Below, piece by piece: positions 20,481 through 34,437 of a DNA stretch of 64,000 nucleotides. The position numbers and the translations under genes are program-made. The first letter of the stretch is position 1; every line of letters begins with the position of its first letter. The notes beneath the pieces are model-generated. The model searched no databases, was not told the DNA's origin, and saw nothing but the letters and a program-made list of their open reading frames with translations. The stretch is from Serpula lacrymans var. lacrymans S7.9. Taxonomy: Eukaryota; Basidiomycota; Agaricomycetes; Boletales; Serpulaceae. The DNA is taken from the NCBI RefSeq assembly GCF_000218685.1, contig NW_006763290.1:4428908-4492907 (forward strand), in the 5' to 3' direction.

Positions 20481-23400
20481 GCTTGGATTAGAAGCTATTG
20501 CCAAACAAACACTACTGTATTAGGAAACTCAGTGCTTTAACCATTTTCGCAGGAGGCTTGTTCTGCTATAGGCAAACAATTAAAATAAGTGAAGTACCAC
20601 TACAATATACATAATATGCATTCACTATTTGTATCCAATGATGCCACTCTTCCTTAGAGCAGTAAGTTCCAGCGTTGTATCATTGTAGATCCAAAGGTCA
20701 GATTTTATCACTAAAAATGGAAATTTTTTGTCAAGGTATATCTGAGCTTTATAATGCGAAAATAATTACAAACTTTATGACATAGCCTTCTAAAGGCTTG
20801 CTAGGCCTGCAAGCCAGCTAATATCATGTGATAACCATCTATAGCCACGTGATTCATAGCAGTCATAGCTCAGTTCAGTCACATGACACAATAGTTCAGC
20901 TTGGTTACAAAGCCAATTTTAGCCGAGACCGTGGCAACACTAGTCCTAACCGTGGCATTTGCAGACAAATCAACCACCATCATTCGCATTGTTCCCGCTA
21001 CTATTGCCTGCTGCATCAGTTCCCAGGCCACCGCTTTCAGTATTATTGCCCTCATATCTGCCTCTCTTGTGCTCAGTATACCAAGATGTATAGCAAAGAT
21101 AGGCATTTATAATGACACCCTTATTGAGAGCTTCCTTAAAAAACTGCCAGTTCACTGAGAACGGTACTGGCACCAACCCAGGGTAGACCTTGTCTACCAT
21201 AGCACACCAAGCCTCCTGCAATGCCTTGTTCACAGCTGCTAAGTTTCTCTCCTGTGGTAACAGCTGACCTGCCTGTGGTATCCTTAGCATCAACCAAATG
21301 TTACCAAAATACTGCAGTATGTACTGTCATTTCCCAATTTTTAATGTAGACTTCAACATTGCACATGAAGTGGCCCACCCACTTGTAGTTGTACCCAAAT
21401 AATGGATCAGAACAACTATATTCCTTACAAGTGGTGAACCATTGTTTACGTGAGGGAAGTGAAAAAGCTCAAGCAATAGCATGATTGGATGTAGGTGATG
21501 CGTATCCATGTTCTTTAATGTCTATGATCATCGCTCCTACAACAGATGGAATTAATATATGATTTGCAATACGGGCTCAGGCGCTGTTTTAGGTCTTGGT
21601 AAAGTATGTCTCTACTGGAAATATAAGGCCAATCTGAGGGCGTTCAATACTGATATTTGGCCTGTTGTCACTGGTCTCATTGCTCTGTACCTTAAAGCTT
21701 TCAGCCGTGCTTACATCCCACATGGACATAGGGTTGGATATGTTATCTGTTCCCACACTTGCGTCCTGCACCCCCATGGCTTTTAAAAAACAGTTGCACA
21801 GATGTTCAGTGGATGCCTTGTGTATAGAAGAGGGTGGACCAAACATAATCAAAATCTTTGAGATAACATCCCAATAGTACCTATTTATACCGGGTAAGTT
21901 CACAGTGAAAATTGCTATCAATAGATTCATACCTAATTGAAAGTGTATCCTTTCTCCCTAGCTTTTTCAAAATACTGTGGGGTTCCAAATATTCAACATT
22001 CTTGAAAGTAATCTAGGTCAAAAGAAAAGACAGGCAGATGATTGGTGAGCACACTGTTGACAGAATAGATTTTTATTAATGACGTACCTCTTTTCCTGTC
22101 ACAATTTGACCTGGGACAAGGCCCTGGGTGTTAGGTGCAAAAAATGCTGCTGCTTTGTTGAAAATAGCTACCTATGTTGGGTGCTGACAATGATCCATTT
22201 TGTAATTCACCGTAAGTTGGTTCACAACAGGCATAACACCATATTGTGTGGTCTGAGCTGGACGTACTTCTTTGGCAGGGTATAGTGCAGAGGGGACACT
22301 GTCAACTGTGACAACACTCAATATCACCCGGACCTGATGGGCTGATGGTGTGTTCTCATTGTGCGCACTTAATTCTGTTATCACTGCTATGAGCCTGAGG
22401 ACTTGAAATTCTGGTCATCAAAGATAGTGTTGGAGAACTAGTAGAGAAATATGAAACTCGGGAAGAGCCCTTCAAATATTCTCTATTGTAAATTGCCATA
22501 ATGACTGTTTTGTTTGCAGTTGCAGTGGTTTACCTCAAGCTCTCTTCTGACTGTTATATGCTGTAAAATATTGTATTTACTTCCCATCAATAATCGCAAA
22601 GGTATGGATGCTAATTACCATATAAAGGGAAATACCCAATTAGAGGGATTTTGAGATACAGTATCAGGTGAGTAATTCTTATTTTGTACAATACACACAA
22701 TGATTTGAGCTATTAAGAATTGGATGAGAAGGTAGACCAATGATCTCTATGGCGTAATTTGGCTGGTTTATAGCAAGTGAGATCTAACTGAGAAGACAGT
22801 ATGCATTTACTTAGGTCTTCCTCTGAGATGTAACACTGCATGAGATCACATTGACAAGCCTCTTCAGCCCAACAAACTTCCCACATGTGAGCCCCCTTCC
22901 TATAAGTGCTTATCTGACTATGTATGTAGTTTAGTTCCTTATGCAGGGCTTCATTTTGAGTCTGTAAGAGTTTGTCATTGGTACGTGTCAGTTAATTCAA
23001 GGCAACAGCATTCTCATAATCTGCGGTCAAACATTAGCCCAGTACACCCAGAAAAAACTATGAGCACCCACCACTTGAGCCATCAGCAGCAGATTTTTGC
23101 TTCTGCAAAAACCTGCACCTAGAGCAACACTGATTTTGTGTTCCATCCTAAACAACAACAACAGTATATATTTTAGAGTAAAACTGATGTAATATTAAAC
23201 TGTACTCACAATTAGAACCAAGCAAAGTGATGGGACACTGTTTCTGAAGGCTGGTGTTGCAAAGAATGAAATAAGTTTGCTGCCCTAGCAAAAGCTGCAG
23301 TGTCAGAAGATTCAGCAATGTTGGGGCACTCTGGGTGCTGCATGTGTGCATATTCCAAGTCACTCTCGACATCCTGAGGATACATTGGGTTGCCAATGAT

Positions 23401-24121
23401 GAAGTGAATTGCAAGGTGATTGTTTGTGTTATGACAACATGAAAATGATGGACTCACTTTCTTATATAGCTGCAATGGATTTAATCAGACAACAATTATG
23501 AGTTATCATGGTGGTTGTTTGGAGCTCTGGGATGTTGCAACTGAAGAGAAGCCGCTTGCTTGGGTGGGTTTCACCAGGCCGCTCTAATGCAGGTCTGTGT
23601 TTGACCATTCTAGTGTAGTTTTAGTGCCTGGCAGTATCTGATCATCGAGTCTTGTAGAGCTACTGAACTGAGCGGAATTTGATAAGGTCCACACCCAACC
23701 ACTGTGCCATTTGCTTGGGCAGGCTAATGTCCAGTCATTGACAGTTGGTTCCTCAAAAAAATCTGCAAATATCTACAAATTGCCCACACTATAGCAAAAT
23801 GTTATCCGCTGACCCTTTATGTATCCGGTGTCAGGTGAATGGTCTGTATTGTTGTAGTGCAAAGTTTGGTGTCAGAAATTGAATTATAAAGTTTGGTAAG
23901 GGTTACAGCTATGATTCTAGCCAGACAGTGGGACCACATCATGATAATGGATGGAAAACCTTATTCACTGATGTCGCCAAGTCTCTCTCTCAGGTTGTGC
24001 CTTCAAATTATCCTGCCAGCAAGGTTGCAATACTCTGATTCAGGTTTGGCTGTGCCAGTGAAGTTGGGACATGAAAGTTGTTCCAGCTCAGAGATCTGAG
24101 CCAGCTTGGCCAACGCAGTCT
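20481..24121. other. Unrecognised region with minus-strand ORF fragments
   Basis: Protein-like minus-strand readings lie at 20970-21293 (QERNLAAVNKALQEAWCAMV, VPFSVNWQFFKEALNKG), 21327-21509, 21589-21930 (GPPSSIHKASTEHLCNCFLK) and 23212-23475 (MYPQDVESDLEYAHMQHPEC). They may be exons of one or two unnamed fungal proteins, but I cannot join them in frame and recognise no domain. The remainder is AT-rich without clear genes. Confidence 0.3.
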
Positions 24122-24126
24122 ATTAC

Positions 24127-24341
24127 TAATAAACCTAAGTGAAACTCAGCCGCTGCCCAAGAGGCTATAGAAACGACTGAGGTATTCCTATACTAAACCC
24201 CCTACTACTTATAGTTGGAGGTGCTACTCGCTACAGTATAATGACTCCTAGGAGTACAATAGTTACTCCATGGAGTGGTGGCTATGCTCCATGGAGAACA
24301 ATGGCTGCTTTGGCAGAGACCGGGTTTATCCGGTTTTGTCA
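24127..24341 (-). mobile_element. 215-bp LTR-like repeat, copy A
   Basis: On the minus strand it begins TGACAAAACCGG and ends TTTATTA. It is flanked by the 5-bp direct repeat ATTAC (24122-24126 and 24342-24346). It is the same length as, and roughly 95 percent identical to, 38703-38917. It contains three short perfect palindromes (ACTCCTAGGAGT, ACTCCATGGAGT, CTCCATGGAG). A 5-bp target duplication and a TG start fit a solo LTR or TRIM, but the other end is TA rather than CA. Confidence 0.75.
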
Positions 24342-24346
24342 ATTAC

Positions 24347-27300
24347 CAGCCAAACAGAACCAGAATCTGTACAGCCCAGCATTAGCAGGCGTTGGCATCA
24401 ATGTCACTTTGACTCTCACCAATCTCAGGCTGGTTGTATGGCCTGTAGACCTGATTTAAGTTCAGGATATATCGTCCATTCAACAGAGTCTTGCACTATC
24501 CATGGATCTGCTACTCCCTCAGGCTATACCAATGGCTTTCAAGTTTGGGGTCAAACTTACTCAAGCTACAGTAAATGCTCAATTTGGCCTGGATAGACTA
24601 CTTCAGGGATGACCGCCAATAGTAGCCCAAGTTATGGTAAACTTATGATTTATATTGCACAACCTCAGTGTCTTTCAGATGATTTGGATATCACAATAGT
24701 TGATGCTCAGACTGATTTCAAACATGCCTTGGTGCTTCAGGACTGCAATAATAACATCAGTGTCTCCTTAGATTGGAATGCGCATCAAGATTGGGTACCT
24801 CAACAAGAATTCCCAAACCTCTGCGCTAGCAAGGCATTTTTAGATAGTCATATAAACCAGGAATCGGCAGTTTACAATATGGACCTAAATCAAGAGAGTG
24901 TGTGTTAGGATATCTTTCTTTTGTGTTGATTGTTGATCACTAATCTCAACATCATCAACCACCATCAGCATCACGTAGTCAATGACCATATTATGGGCAA
25001 AGACTACCCTCAACAAGAGTCCATGCATATGCCCAGTACATATGTTGAACCACCCCTATATAATGAACATGACATATTGGTTGCTGCTGGTGCGCTACAG
25101 GTATCTTGTTCTTTTGTTGTCATTTATTCAGTTTACTGAGTGCTCATGCACAATCTCAGTTTCACCACATATCAACAGACATATTATTATAACTAAGGCA
25201 GATTTTTAATAGAACTATGTGAATTGTCTTGATCTTATCCATAAGTCCTCCAACTCCATTCTTGTAAGTACAATGCCTGCTCCTTCGCCAAAAAGTTCTT
25301 CATCAGTAGCTTTGAAGATATACTGTATATCTGATATATTGACAGGCCTCACATTGCTTGCATTGATTCTAGCTTCATCCATCACAGTACAAATTTCTGC
25401 TATTTGGGCTTCTGTTGCAGAGCACCTGATGCAGCTCATAGTGCTTCTTGTTTCAATAATGCACATAGAAGTAGAAGATGGTGTAGGCATAATTTTGCAA
25501 GGTACTCATGGGTCCACAGGATTGTCCTCTCTACACGTCTGATATTGAGTTTATGCTGTAAGATCACCTTTGAATCTGTTTTTTAATGTGATAGTCAGAT
25601 GTAATGAAGCATGAGCGTATAGATAAGTCTTACCATATATGTAGTGACGTGTTGAGTGTCGTCACCAAAAGGACCCATGGAGAATGAACTTGAACTTGGG
25701 GAGGTTGGAGTTAAAGGTGACTTTTGGCTAGTATAGTGTGATGAACTTGAGAATATTCTATAGTAGTGGGCTGGAAAAGTTATTGTGACAGCTAGATCAA
25801 TATTTCAACAGTTCAAAGAGATGATACTCACCAAAAAAGTGGGAGGATTCCAATACGAGAAGTGTCCCATAATACAAGCAGGATTATCTTTGAGCTCTGG
25901 GACTGGAGTATGTGCCAGTCTGAACTGGGAATGAGTAGTCCTTGATATAAATGATTGGAGCAGAGATATCAGGGTAAAGGTAGAGGTTGAATCAGCTCAC
26001 CAGCAAATTGGAGTCCAACTTGGGTGTTAAATGATTTTCCAGCAAAGTTCCTTTGTGCTAATTTTTCAAAGCAATTGTTTGCAGGGCTCGCTTATATCAG
26101 TCCAGCTGTTAAAATAATGCAGACCGTTCTCCAGTGCCATTAATACAATTGCAAGTCCAAGCTAGACATTGGCAATCACTCAGCAACTTGAATCTAGAGT
26201 CTGCAACACCATGCTTTCTCTGAATCGTGTAATCTACCCAGGCTATCAGTGCTATGAAGGACTGCCAGTGTAGTAGCACAGAACACATGCACTCATTAGT
26301 GTGTTCATTGATTTCTGCTATCAGAGTGATATTATCATGTTCATCACAGCCACGGTAGTAAACCCAATATTGCAATGTCTAAGTTCTGGGCTTACTAGTA
26401 CTACTACTGATCTTCTTGCATCTTGAGTCTTTCTCTAGGTCAACATATACGCCCAAGGTTGCGGATCATGGTTATGTGGGATGCTATTGTGTTTATCTGT
26501 GAGAATCACCTCCTCAATTCCAACTTGATGGTATGTAACATCCAAGTCCTCAACTATAGGCTAATCTCTCTGTATTGTGGACAGATTCTATTTTTTGTTG
26601 TTTGAATATAAATCTACTAGTAAAGGTTGCTATGTACTGATTAATAGATGTATTCTATCCTAAACCTTTAGCTTTGAGCAGGGACACTGTGTTTTCTATA
26701 CTTTAGCTATCGCCATCATTTTCCTTCCTGGCCCAGCACAATATCTATCACAACCTGAAAACAGGGTTCAGCAGACCACACAATAGTGAAAAGATCAAAA
26801 TTACCTTCTCTCAGTAAGCATTGATACTTGTCTATCTGCTTCTTCTTTTCCTGATGAAATTGCCTTAATGCATTTGTGCTGGCTTCAAAGATCTCTAATA
26901 CGGACCAGACTGGTATCCCTGTAAAGACATGCAATCCACTGGGCAATACTATTGTGATGTCATCAAGTGTATCCCAACCTCCCCTGTGCAAATGTCTCTT
27001 CAACTCCTGCATATGCCCACAAGTCCTAGTGATGTTGAGAGTCATGAGAATGTAGCCAACACATGGATATTCTAGAATTGGGTACGTCTCAACATCCAAA
27101 GCATCCTACAGCTCAATCGGATATTTTTCCTCTGTAATCAATGATTGTGTTGAGGGTGTTGAGTGTTTCTGGTGAGTCCTTCTCCCACTTTTTCCCCGTT
27201 TTGTGGAGATCACCTGTCTTCTACACTTTGGTGTCTTGTTTTAGACTTGCTTTGAAGATATTACTAGGCCTCAAGCAGGGTGAGTCTAGCTTGTGCGTTA

Positions 27301-27723
27301 ATGCACTGGGCCTTGTGCTCACTTTTATTCTTCTTAAAGGATTGGAGAACTTAGTGAATGTGGAGAGTATCAGAATAGAAGATGAGCTGAATGAGGTGGG
27401 CGTGGATGGCAATCTGCAGTTGTTTTAGGTGTGAGGTTCTATTTATAGTTCACAACATGCCAGTTATTTTGAGGGAATTGTAAGTCTTCAACAATTTTTT
27501 TGTGTCGCTAATTTGTTATCAGTTTCAGCTCTACAAGAGGTTTTCTGGTGCGGCCACATGTTACCTACAGTAAGGTAGGTCAAAAATGGACCTAATATTA
27601 ACAGTACCGCAACACTAATCAAGGTTAACTTGAAATGTTTGCCATTGCTGCTGTGGATCAGATAAAAAGAGAAGCTCTTGATGTCTCTTCCCCTTTGTCT
27701 TTTGCCCTTCTTTCCTGTTTGTC
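24347..27723. other. Region with unassigned ORFs
   Basis: Plus readings at 24609-24908 and about 24930-25139 and minus readings at 25215-25490, 26109-26375 and 26716-27099 have ordinary amino-acid composition, but I recognise no family or consistent splicing. They may be decayed genes. No RNA gene or element terminus was recognised here. Confidence 0.25.
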
Positions 27724-29004
27724 ATGACCTCGGTTGTTTCAACCCCTCTCCCCTCTCCTGAGGATGAAAATCACATAGACAGGTCTTAAAATCTGGCATC
27801 TTGAAAACTAAAAGGCGAGTAATTGGACTTACAGTTAGCTAATACATGCTATTGATAGGAAAAAATGTCAGTATTGACTCTTGGTTCAACCAAAGTTGTG
27901 GGATCTGGCGTCTGGTATCACTGTTTGATTCTATCAGTGACATGGTAGCTGAACACAATTGGCAAATTTATGAGCAAGATGACAAAGAGAATTTGGTGCA
28001 ACCTCAAGACTATAGTGAAGAGTAAGTGTTTGTATCCTGTTTACAGAAGCAGCATAAAATTTGAAAAATAGCAAGAATTGTACATTTAGAGGGTTTAAGG
28101 AACTTGTATATTATGTTCCTGCCCTCAAGAAAAAGCTGAATGAAGATTTTGCAAGTAATAAAGAACTAGCTTCCATCTACAAGCAGGTATGTTTACACCC
28201 TGCCTTCTCTGAGATAGTTTCTTAACTACAATATTATAGTTACAAAAAGGATTGGATGGAGCGCAAGGCGACAACACTGGGAATATGAAGCCTGCGGCAG
28301 TGCAGTGGCTTCCAGAGTTATTCCCTACATTGTTTACTACTACTCTTGATCCTCTAGACAAAAGTTGGCAAGGCTTCTTGCACAATCTCACAGGCAGCCT
28401 TATTTGCCCTAGTGAGTATGATTGGAGCAATGCAATATATGTTTTCTCAACTGTGTTTTTTCTCACTCTCACTTCCTCTCAGCATCAAAGAACAGATTCA
28501 TGATTGCCACCCCAAATATCTAGTCACAGCAAATTTGTGGCCAACCTTCATGTATGCTAATTATAAGTACAACCCCAAGGATATTGAGAAGGGGTTATTC
28601 CAAAGCACCTTATTGCTCAAAGTAAGCCAATATCTGTGTTATCTATTCATGATTGATACCACTGGCCTACAAATTTATCCTTACATCACCCTCCTCTGCA
28701 TCCTCTGTACAAACACCCCAGATGTGTATCAGCCAAAAGTTGAACTTGTGAACATGTAGCATCACTGTTAGGCATATATACCGTCACACCTAGGTCCATA
28801 GCCTATATAGCAGTCCAGGTAAAGTATACCTTCATACCATCAAATCATACTCATGCTCTTTTGTAGCTTTATTTTAACTACCAGCAGTTATATAACAATA
28901 TACTGGACTTCTTCAAAATGCCCCCAGGCCCAACTAGTAAGACCAAAATCGAAAACCTTCTTTTATGGTGGAACAGGTATGATTGTTTTATATTTTCTAA
29001 ATAA
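27724..29004 (+). pseudogene. DUF6698-family protein, multi-exon, probably damaged
   Basis: The ATG at 27724 starts MTSVVSTPLPSPEDENHID. After short introns come RLVSLFDSISDMV and EQDDKENLVQPQDYSEE (to 28023), LVYYVPALKKKLNEDFASNK (28095-28185), GLDGAQGDNTGNMKPAAVQW with GFLHNLTGSLICPSEYDW (28245-28430), LWPTFMYANYKYNPKDIEKG (28530-28630), LTSPSSAS, VASLLGIYTVTPRSIAYIAV (28755-28818) and YQQLYNNILDFFKMPPGP with LLLWWNRY (28875-28985). This order matches the fungal DUF6698 family (unknown function, strongly expanded in basidiomycetes). Introns have GT-AG ends. Between LTSPSSAS and VASLLG the frame changes without a visible intron (about 28745-28755), hence the pseudogene call; an atypical intron is the alternative. 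Confidence 0.65.
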
Positions 29005-29449
29005 TGATATGTCTGATATTATATCTAGGAAAGTATTTGGACATTCACAAGCAGCAGTGTATTCTCCACAAGCTATTGAAAACACGTTGGTTTCATGGTT
29101 AGCTGCTCATCTTGAGCTAGTTAGATATTATACTCTAGTATAGTATTAGTTATGTGTGCTGTCATTCTTTATCATATGATAGTCAACAAATTGAATGATG
29201 CATGTGTTACATATTACCTAGCAGATCTCAATTGTATTGTATGTTACGGTAGGCGTAGAATGACAGCTCGCCCATTGTTTGTAAAACTTAGTAATATTTC
29301 ATAATGATGGCTGAGACTAGTCTTAACTAGGTAGATCACTTGATATGATAAGAAGATTACCTGACTTGCAAATTACTTCAAGATAGCTAGATTAAAGAAA
29401 AATGTGCAACCAGTGGTATTCAATGCCCATATCACACCACCCTTGGCAG

Positions 29450-29861
29450 TGTTACGATACACATTTTTCGGACCTTTAATTTTCATTCTCCTCTTTAACT
29501 TTCTACTGTAGTTTTCACACAATGTGCCATGCAGCACTTTTCATTTTGTTCAAACTCCACATTCTCGTGCTGCGCTGCCTTTCTTCTTATTTCTAGCTAC
29601 AAGTCTCTCACACAGTGGAGCTGGTCACACAGGCTGTGCCCCCTGACGTCATCAGCCACTGCTTTCATCAACTGTACAGTACATAAGTACAAACATGCTG
29701 TAGTAGTATATAACCTCAATAGATCCAGGAGACTCCTCAGTGAGTCCTCCTATTGTTTACCCACAACTAACTTGATCACATCTTAAGGGGTAACCACTCC
29801 CCCTCATCACTCTTTGCTTGTCTGAGTTGTGCACCAGAGTAACTAACTCTTGGTTGTTACA
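29450..29861 (+). mobile_element. Solo LTR of the Ty3 family
   Basis: 412 bp, TGTTACGATACACA...TTGTTACA, clearly related to the LTRs of copies 1 and 2. It is flanked by the 5-bp duplication GGCAG (29445-29449 and 29862-29866). No internal sequence is present, so it arose by recombination between the two LTRs of a former full element. Confidence 0.93.
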
Positions 29862-31054
29862 GGCAGCACTTCAAAATGGTTCTCACACACTAACAGAGGG
29901 GGTTATTCTGTAGGGAAAAACCTGTCTGTCAGACACCCTCTCAAATGAGGTTTTCTTTTAATTCCCAGATTATATTACATGCTCGTGGGGGGATATGTCA
30001 AGCTTTTATAGGAGTTACCAAAAGGCTATAGGTCAACCTCAGTTGAGGCTCTTGAATTCTAGATTGTGGTAGAGTCCGAGTGTTTACTTCCTTTGATGTA
30101 GTTACATTTCCAGACATTTTCCTATGTTTTTCTACTCGTTTTGTTTTCTTGAAGCTCATTCACAACCCCAGCAGGCACCAAGTGTAGGCTCTCAACCAGA
30201 GGGGTTTTTTGGTCTTGGAGTGTCATGCGAGGCTTGTGTGAGGGATCTAAACCAACAAATTTAACCAAGAAAATGATGATATATTCAGAGCAAATTAATA
30301 CGGTATCAGCTAAAACAATAGGCAAACATAGTAACTGTATAGGTATGGTGAGAAGACAAGAATGGACACTATGGACAATGCATACACTTGGCAGTAGCTT
30401 AGGGAGCCGGTAGATTACCTATAATCTCTCCCTCAGGAATTGTGCTGGTTTCTCCATTTCCATGGGGCCGTTTGGCAACGGGTTGCACTCTGCTAGGGTC
30501 AGACAATGTGCTAGCTTGGAAAATGATGCTCAGGTGGATTTGTGGTGTACACAGGGCCTTCTCGCTGTCCACCATAGTATACTTCAGGTGGTATAAGCAC
30601 CAAGGGTCTCAAACATTTTATTTTATGCAATGACCCCATATCCCTATGATGGGGCTCCTGCAATGGCCTAGATGGGACAAGATGATCCTGATAGGGGGGC
30701 ACACGAGCATTGGAAAAGTCGTGTGGGGTGGCAACACCAACAATGACAGGTTCAGAGGAGTTGATTGGTTGAACTGCTGTGGAAGGAGTCAGCTTGTACA
30801 TAATACAAAGGTTAATAGTACTCACGCCATAGCTTTGGGACGGGTTTGAAGAGCAATTGTTGTGGGCCTTGGTCGCGCAAAATTGCGGCTAGCTTGCAGT
30901 GCTCAGAGAGTGCCAAGTCAGATATACCTTTTGGTTTGGCTGTAGAAGATTGCTCTTCTCCTAGAAGAAACATCCAAATTTGTGACCAAGAGCCTCTGCA
31001 AATATTGAATGTGTGAGCGTCTACCTAGTTGAGAAAACAAACCAATGTATCAAG
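29862..31054. other. No confident gene
   Basis: A minus-strand reading at 30511-30825 (PSTAVQPINSSEPVIVGVAT) and a plus reading at 30646-30849 overlap each other. Neither shows a known motif. Possibly a decayed gene. Confidence 0.25.
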
Positions 31055-32956
31055 CTAAGTCAATATCAGCTTCCTGATCAGCACTAAATTGCTTTTCTCC
31101 TCCGTAATAGCCTCTTTGTTGCCCTCTTCAGAGCCTTCCAACATTATATCATGTTTGGGAGCAACATTTTCTTTGTATGGTCGTGAAATACATCTCCTAT
31201 TGTGTTCAGCAAAATACAATTGCTGAGAGAGTAGATGAGTATTGTTGTAGATGAGCACATTAAACAACTTACTATACGTGAGCTTTGAAATTACCCATTA
31301 TCTGGTTGTTATTTGCTTGACATTGGTCTTGAAAAAACTATAAAAAAGGTTAGCAACCTGATTTGATTTCACAAGGCTTTGTTTACTCACGTTCTCAGCG
31401 TCTGGCGTAGTATGAACAAATGTGAGAGAGGCATCTTGGTTTACAACACTACCAGCCATCATCATTACTACCTCAAAGTCATGAGTATTTGCTAGTGCCT
31501 CAACCTTGTGCAATGATCTGTCATATAATATCCCAAAACAATTGCAATCACTCACAAGTTGTACAAGTTTGCTTTTAAATTTGTTGAAGTCTTGCAAGTG
31601 CTGCGCAATCGTCTGTGGAATCTCAGAGCATGCTGCAGCCTCTTCAAATGCTTTGAGGATCTCTTGCCATGTATCTGGGTATGCTTTTTTGAAGCGCATA
31701 TAGCACTCTTTACAAATCACTACTGCTGCAATAACAATAAGTTGAACTTTGATGTGTACCATGACAGATGACTTACAAGGGTTGCCTGTGACCTGATCCT
31801 CTGAAGAAGATCTCATTTTTTCCCTTTCTTGATGTACAGCAAAATATTGACCATAGATGTTCCAGAAGTTTTGAGTGTTGATCTTGCACAAGTGGGATAT
31901 GTTCCAGAGATTGGTTATTTGCAACTCAGGTATTCCTGTACTGTACAAAAGTGCACTTATTTTGTTATCAAGATCTCAGAAACCCTGATGAAGAGTTGCA
32001 TTGGTCTCATCAGATTGCCTGCCCAAAGCGACTTGGGTGATGCTCAACGGTGGTGTTTGTTCAATGTCTTCCATTGGTGGAAAGAGTTCATTGGCAACCT
32101 GTGTCTCATTTGGCAAGTCTGATTCTTGAGCGGTTTCAATGCCTTTAGCAGGTGTAGGAGGGATGACACACATATATGGAATGGCAGGAATGGCTATGTC
32201 ATCTTGAGGTGCAGTGTTGTTAACACCATTGCTGCCTGCAAGCTGTGGGAGAACTGCAGTATTAATTGCAGAGTGTTGCAGAGCCTCTGATGACTCCCCA
32301 GTGTTGTTAGCTTGACATACCTTGGGGACTAAACTTTGGTAGAGAGCTGGATGATACATGAGAGATGGATAATTAACGGGTGGAGGGTTTCTGTGAGGCT
32401 CATGTGCGTGCTCTGGCTCAGGAGATACTTTACTGGCAACAGCAGCATATTGAAGAGGCTGTAGAGAGGGCTGAGCTGACAGTGGAAGTGGAGGTTGAGT
32501 GTGCTGACGAGACTTGTAGGTGCACAAGTTGTGGAGACTGGGGACACCATCCCCAACAAGGCCAGGAATCACAATATATTGATGTTTCTTGTTAGGCTTA
32601 GATGTTTGAGGTTGATCACTTGTGTCTGAGAGATGCGGATCAGAGTGATTAGGTGTGGAAAGGAAGGGGTCATCAAGGCTTCCTGAAGGAAAATTGTCCT
32701 GAGGCTGGATTAGTTTGGCCCTACAGGTTTGGGTATTATGAACAAGGCCTGAATCACGGTGCGTGACTCTGATGTGTGTTCAAAATTGTGTAGGTGTCAC
32801 CTCACCCTCACGTATGTTGTGCCCTCCGCCTGCTTGTGCCACAATGAAGTCACCATCAGCTGAACTTACATCATCCTGCAAAACATCAGAGGCAGTTAAT
32901 GTGCAAGGGTTTGGAGTGGAAACGCAAGTTTTGAATTTTAAATTGCGTGGAGACAT
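31055..32956 (-). pseudogene. Unnamed basidiomycete protein, multi-exon, one stop
   Basis: From the ATG at 32956 an almost continuous frame runs to about 31977: MSPRNLKFKTCVSTPNPCTL, DDVSSADGDFIVAQAGGGHN, then a proline- and serine-rich linker. One in-frame TGA sits at 32780-32782. Later exons give NISHLCKINTQNFWNIYGQ and YFAVHQEREKM (to 31777), CYMRFKKAYPDTWQEILKAF (from 31707, after a 69-bp intron 31708-31776), FEVVMMMAGSVVNQDASLTF, then MGNFKAH and a charged C-terminus ending at 31055. I recall similar unnamed proteins in Boletales-type genomes, often next to transposons, but know no function. A single stop in an otherwise well-preserved frame suggests recent loss, or a sequencing error. 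Confidence 0.55.
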
Positions 32957-34086
32957 GTTCTATAGGAAGGTTGTTAGTTTTGTCTTGATATGTGAGCCTT
33001 TACTTACATGTAGAGAATGCATTTCCGATAATATGAGGAGTGGTGCATGATAAACCAGTGTGCTACCAGATGGAACAGATGAATACCCTTTTGTAGATTG
33101 CAAAGCAGAAGCTAAAAGATAAAACAAGACCATAGATGGCTGAGATGATTTGAGTGCAGATGAATAGATACGGTACAAAACATGCATTCTGGATACAGAC
33201 ATAGGATGCTGGAGGACACGCACATAGAGACCGGTTTCTCTTTGAGACTTTCATACCTTGCAAGTCTGTGGTCTGAAAAGGGTAGATGGAATGGATCTGG
33301 TGGAGGTGAAAAAAATTAGAAGAGCAGAAGGGATTCTCACTGGCAACTTAGGATAAATTGCTGATGAGGCTTGCAGGGTGCGTGAGGCTACAAGGAAGCA
33401 CTGGCAGATGATGGCAAGCACAAGCACAACAAGAAGACCAGAAGAATGTACAAATATTGTAAGTCATGTTGGAGGCGTCCCACCAATCATAGTGTGTATA
33501 TCTATCCTACTGATTTTAACACATATCCCTAGCGTACAATTCTAGCTACAATATTACCGGAACCAGTCAAACAGATAGAGGAAAGCCCCTCCATCAGAGC
33601 CACATCAATTTTCTGAGTACTTTCCTACCTAGTGGTGCTTTTGGGTGCAGGGGCTGCTGTAGGTGGGATACAAATTTTGAGTACGCATTAGTCTCACTTT
33701 TCTTCCTTTAAACTTCATCATTCAACAAAGTAGGTGCTTATAAAGTCTCAAAGGCTATGCTAACTGATATATGTAAGGGAAAGGATACACAACAAGAGCA
33801 GAATACCCACTCATATGCTAAGTTCCATAAACAACAAAATTGAGTCACCCCTCATGCAGAACAAACAAACTTGGGCACTCCAATCTCACCTCCTCTACCC
33901 TACCAGTTAATTAACCTCGCTAGAAAAGCCCTCCCCAACTCCTATCTGTTCCATGAAGCCTTGCAAAGCACCAACAACCTTGATGAATCAAACCTAGAGC
34001 AGTGGAATTCCCTTCCACTTTACGACATATAAGAACCCAATGATACAATAGAGGAGGCTTGTTTCACCTCCAATCTTTTTGATGTA
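32957..34086. other. No gene seen
   Basis: Short frames only. The stretch between the promoter side of the unnamed gene and the pseudogene at 34087 is AT-rich and shows no repeat or terminus that I can define. Confidence 0.35.
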
Positions 34087-34437
34087 ATGCATGGGCGGCG
34101 CTGGCGACAGGATAATGAGAGGATGAAATCTTGTGCTGCTATGTATAGAGATAGAGACTGTGCTAGGCTATAGAGTGCACTTCACATGGATGTATCTGAG
34201 CTGCTAACCCAGTGGAAGTCTCTTTATAGACTAATAGGTTATGTGGAGAGTTGTTGAAGGCATCAAGAAATGGCCAACAACCTCTTATTTTGGTGGGCTC
34301 GAGCTATATGTCACCGGAAGGCCAAATTATTGGTGTTAGCAGAGGGCAAGAATCCTTATATAGGGACTATACTACAGGAATTGAGAGCACAAGGATATGT
34401 AGATAGTGTCGGAAAGTGTCTATCACTCTCTTGTAGA
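34087..34437 (+). pseudogene. Unnamed protein fragment with two stops
   Basis: One frame from the ATG at 34087 reads MHGRRWRQDNERMKSCAAMY, then TAG, SALHMDVSELLTQWKSLYRL with IGYVES, then TGA, then ANNLLFWWARAICHRKAKLL and ILQELRAQGYVD. Continuation across both stops is obvious from composition. It overlaps the 3' end of the KDZ-Ulp1 remnant on the other strand between 34356 and about 34437, so one of the two has been cut by a junction near 34410. No domain is recognised. Confidence 0.4.
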
